This document shows, in pieces, positions 63,318-64,000 of a stretch of 64,000 nt of DNA (position 1 is its first letter; each line of letters starts with the position of its first letter). The DNA comes from Actinoallomurus soli (GTDB taxonomy: Bacteria; Actinomycetota; Actinomycetes; Streptosporangiales; Streptosporangiaceae). The translations under genes were made by a program, and so were the position numbers. The stretch spans positions 248,001 through 312,000 of the forward strand of contig NZ_JAMXMV010000008.1 in assembly GCF_024055715.1 (NCBI RefSeq), written 5' to 3'. The notes beneath the pieces are model-generated. The model saw nothing but the letters and a program-made list of their open reading frames with translations. It was not told where the DNA came from and did not search any database.

Positions 63318-63965
63318 ATGACCGACGCCGAGGACCTCGTCCGCCGCGCCCGCGACGACAACCCACCCGGAGGCAACCGCTTCCTCGGCCTCCTGGAGGC
63401 GTCGGCGGTGCCGCGCGAGCGGCTGAGCTGGCTGGCGGGGGAGCAGTGGCACATCGTGCGCAGCGACCGCCGCAGCTTCGCCCTCTTCGCCGCGCGGTTC
63501 CCGGAGCCGCCGGCGGGCGACCTGTTCCTGGCGCTCGCGGGCGGCGAGGGCACCGCGCTCGGCCTGCTGACGGGGTTCGCCGCCGCGCTCGGCTGGACGG
63601 AGGAGGACCTGCGGGCGTACGAGCCGCGCCCCCTCGCCCAGGCCTACCCGGCGTACCTCGCGTGGAGCGCGCTGTCCGGCACGCGCAGCGGCCTCGCCCT
63701 CGCGATGCTGGCCAACCTCCAGGAGTGGGGCGCGTACTGCGGGCGCGCGGCGAACGCGCTCACGGCGCGTTACGGCCTCGCCGAGGAGGACGTGGCCTTC
63801 TTCCGGTACTTCGCCGTTCCGCCGCCGGGCTTCGCCGAGCAGGCCACCGCCGTCATCGAGCAGGGCCTCGCGGCGGGTGAGGATCCGCGGGAGGCGTTGC
63901 GGGCGGCCCGCCTGCTGCACGCCTACGAGTCGGCGTTCTGGACCGCGCTCGCCGAAGGGCTGTGA
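63318..63965 (+). CDS. TenA/PqqC-like heme-oxygenase-fold protein
   Basis: 215 residues, all-helical. SWLAGEQWHIVRSDRRSFAL and AMLANLQEWGAYCGRAANAL resemble the TenA/THI-4/PqqC group, with Cys in EWGAYCGR and Glu in the usual regions. TenA members hydrolyse thiamine-degradation products, but many homologues have other roles. The assignment is to the fold only. ATG at 63318 has CTGGGAG upstream. It follows the adenylate-kinase-like gene by 87 bases and overlaps the next start. Confidence 0.65.
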   Translation: MTDAEDLVRRARDDNPPGGNRFLGLLEASAVPRERLSWLAGEQWHIVRSDRRSFALFAARFPEPPAGDLFLALAGGEGTALGLLTGFAAALGWTEEDLRAYEPRPLAQAYPAYLAWSALSGTRSGLALAMLANLQEWGAYCGRAANALTARYGLAEEDVAFFRYFAVPPPGFAEQATAVIEQGLAAGEDPREALRAARLLHAYESAFWTALAEGL

Positions 63966-64000
63966 CGTCACGCACCGTCGACGATCCGGCCTTCCGCGAC
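63962..64000 (+). CDS. Start of a further gene (cut by the window edge)
   Basis: GTG at 63962 overlaps the preceding stop (GTGA), and the frame stays open to the last base, reading VTSRTVDDPAFRD. The coupling supports a real gene continuing beyond the window. Its product cannot be told from 13 residues. Confidence 0.5.
   Translation, partial: MTSRTVDDPAFRD

Overview
The window is about 64 kb of very GC-rich DNA, with third codon positions almost always G or C, many GTG starts, and ATGA/GTGA start-stop overlaps. Gene content and order are those of an actinobacterium: the smc-ftsY, ffh-rpsP-khpA-rimM-trmD-rplS-lepB-rnhB-DUF2469 and rpsB-tsf-pyrH-frr-cdsA-rlmN runs are the core chromosome arrangement of this phylum. 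Two DivIVA-family proteins, an XRE/DUF5753-DUF397-ATPase set, AfsR-like LuxR ATPases and an amtB-glnK-glnD operon point to a filamentous soil actinomycete of the Streptosporangiales/Thermomonosporaceae type. That family-level guess is inference. No tRNA, rRNA, CRISPR array, transposase or phage gene was seen.

Layout. 1-5.5 kb: 3' part of smc, two tandem globins (one single-domain, one flavohemoglobin), a DivIVA-like protein and ftsY. 5.5-13.2 kb is an accessory regulatory block. Two AfsR-like ATPases on the minus strand flank a plus-strand pair made of a PAS/GAF/PP2C phosphatase and a vitamin-B12-binding protein with the CarH-type W-x9-EH motif. One of the ATPases lacks its DNA-binding domain, and a frameshifted relic of such a domain lies just upstream of it. 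13.4-17.9 kb: nitrogen control (GlnR-like sites, amtB, glnK, glnD). 17.9-24.7 kb: a secreted protein, an acetolactate-synthase-like enzyme, ffh and an aldehyde dehydrogenase. 25-30.1 kb: ribosomal, RNA-processing and secretion core operon. 30.4-33.6 kb: dprA, comM and yraN, inverted relative to the usual order. 33.9-43.6 kb: xerC, an M23 peptidase, rpsB-tsf-pyrH-frr-cdsA, a SUFU-domain protein and rlmN. 43.7-64 kb: mostly accessory genes. These include a YflT-type stress protein, a four-motif DivIVA-like protein, an ABC pair, HIT-DUF2079, DinB, a streptogrisin-like protease, a GT87-type mannosyltransferase, the HATPase/XRE/DUF397 set, and a P1 peptidase. They also include a PucR regulator, a pterin dehydratase, a transaminase-MMSDH pair, an orphan solute-binding lipoprotein, a small zinc-ribbon protein, an extra adenylate kinase and a TenA-like protein.

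Two structural themes run through the window. First, short direct repeats occur in many linkers and spacers: 45 bp x3 in the phosphatase, 51 bp x2 after ffh, 47 bp before dprA, 24 bp in xerC, 15 bp in rpsB, 33 bp in a membrane protein, 18 bp x6 after mmsA and others. Most of the coding ones keep the reading frame. Second, perfect GC hairpins of 12-16 bp stand at the ends of many genes, often with no T-run, and look like actinobacterial terminators.

The most promising candidate for a little-described system is the phosphatase plus B12-sensor operon at 7977-10798. It joins a CarH-like, DNA-binding-less photosensor-type module to a SpoIIE/RsbU-type phosphatase in one translationally coupled unit.
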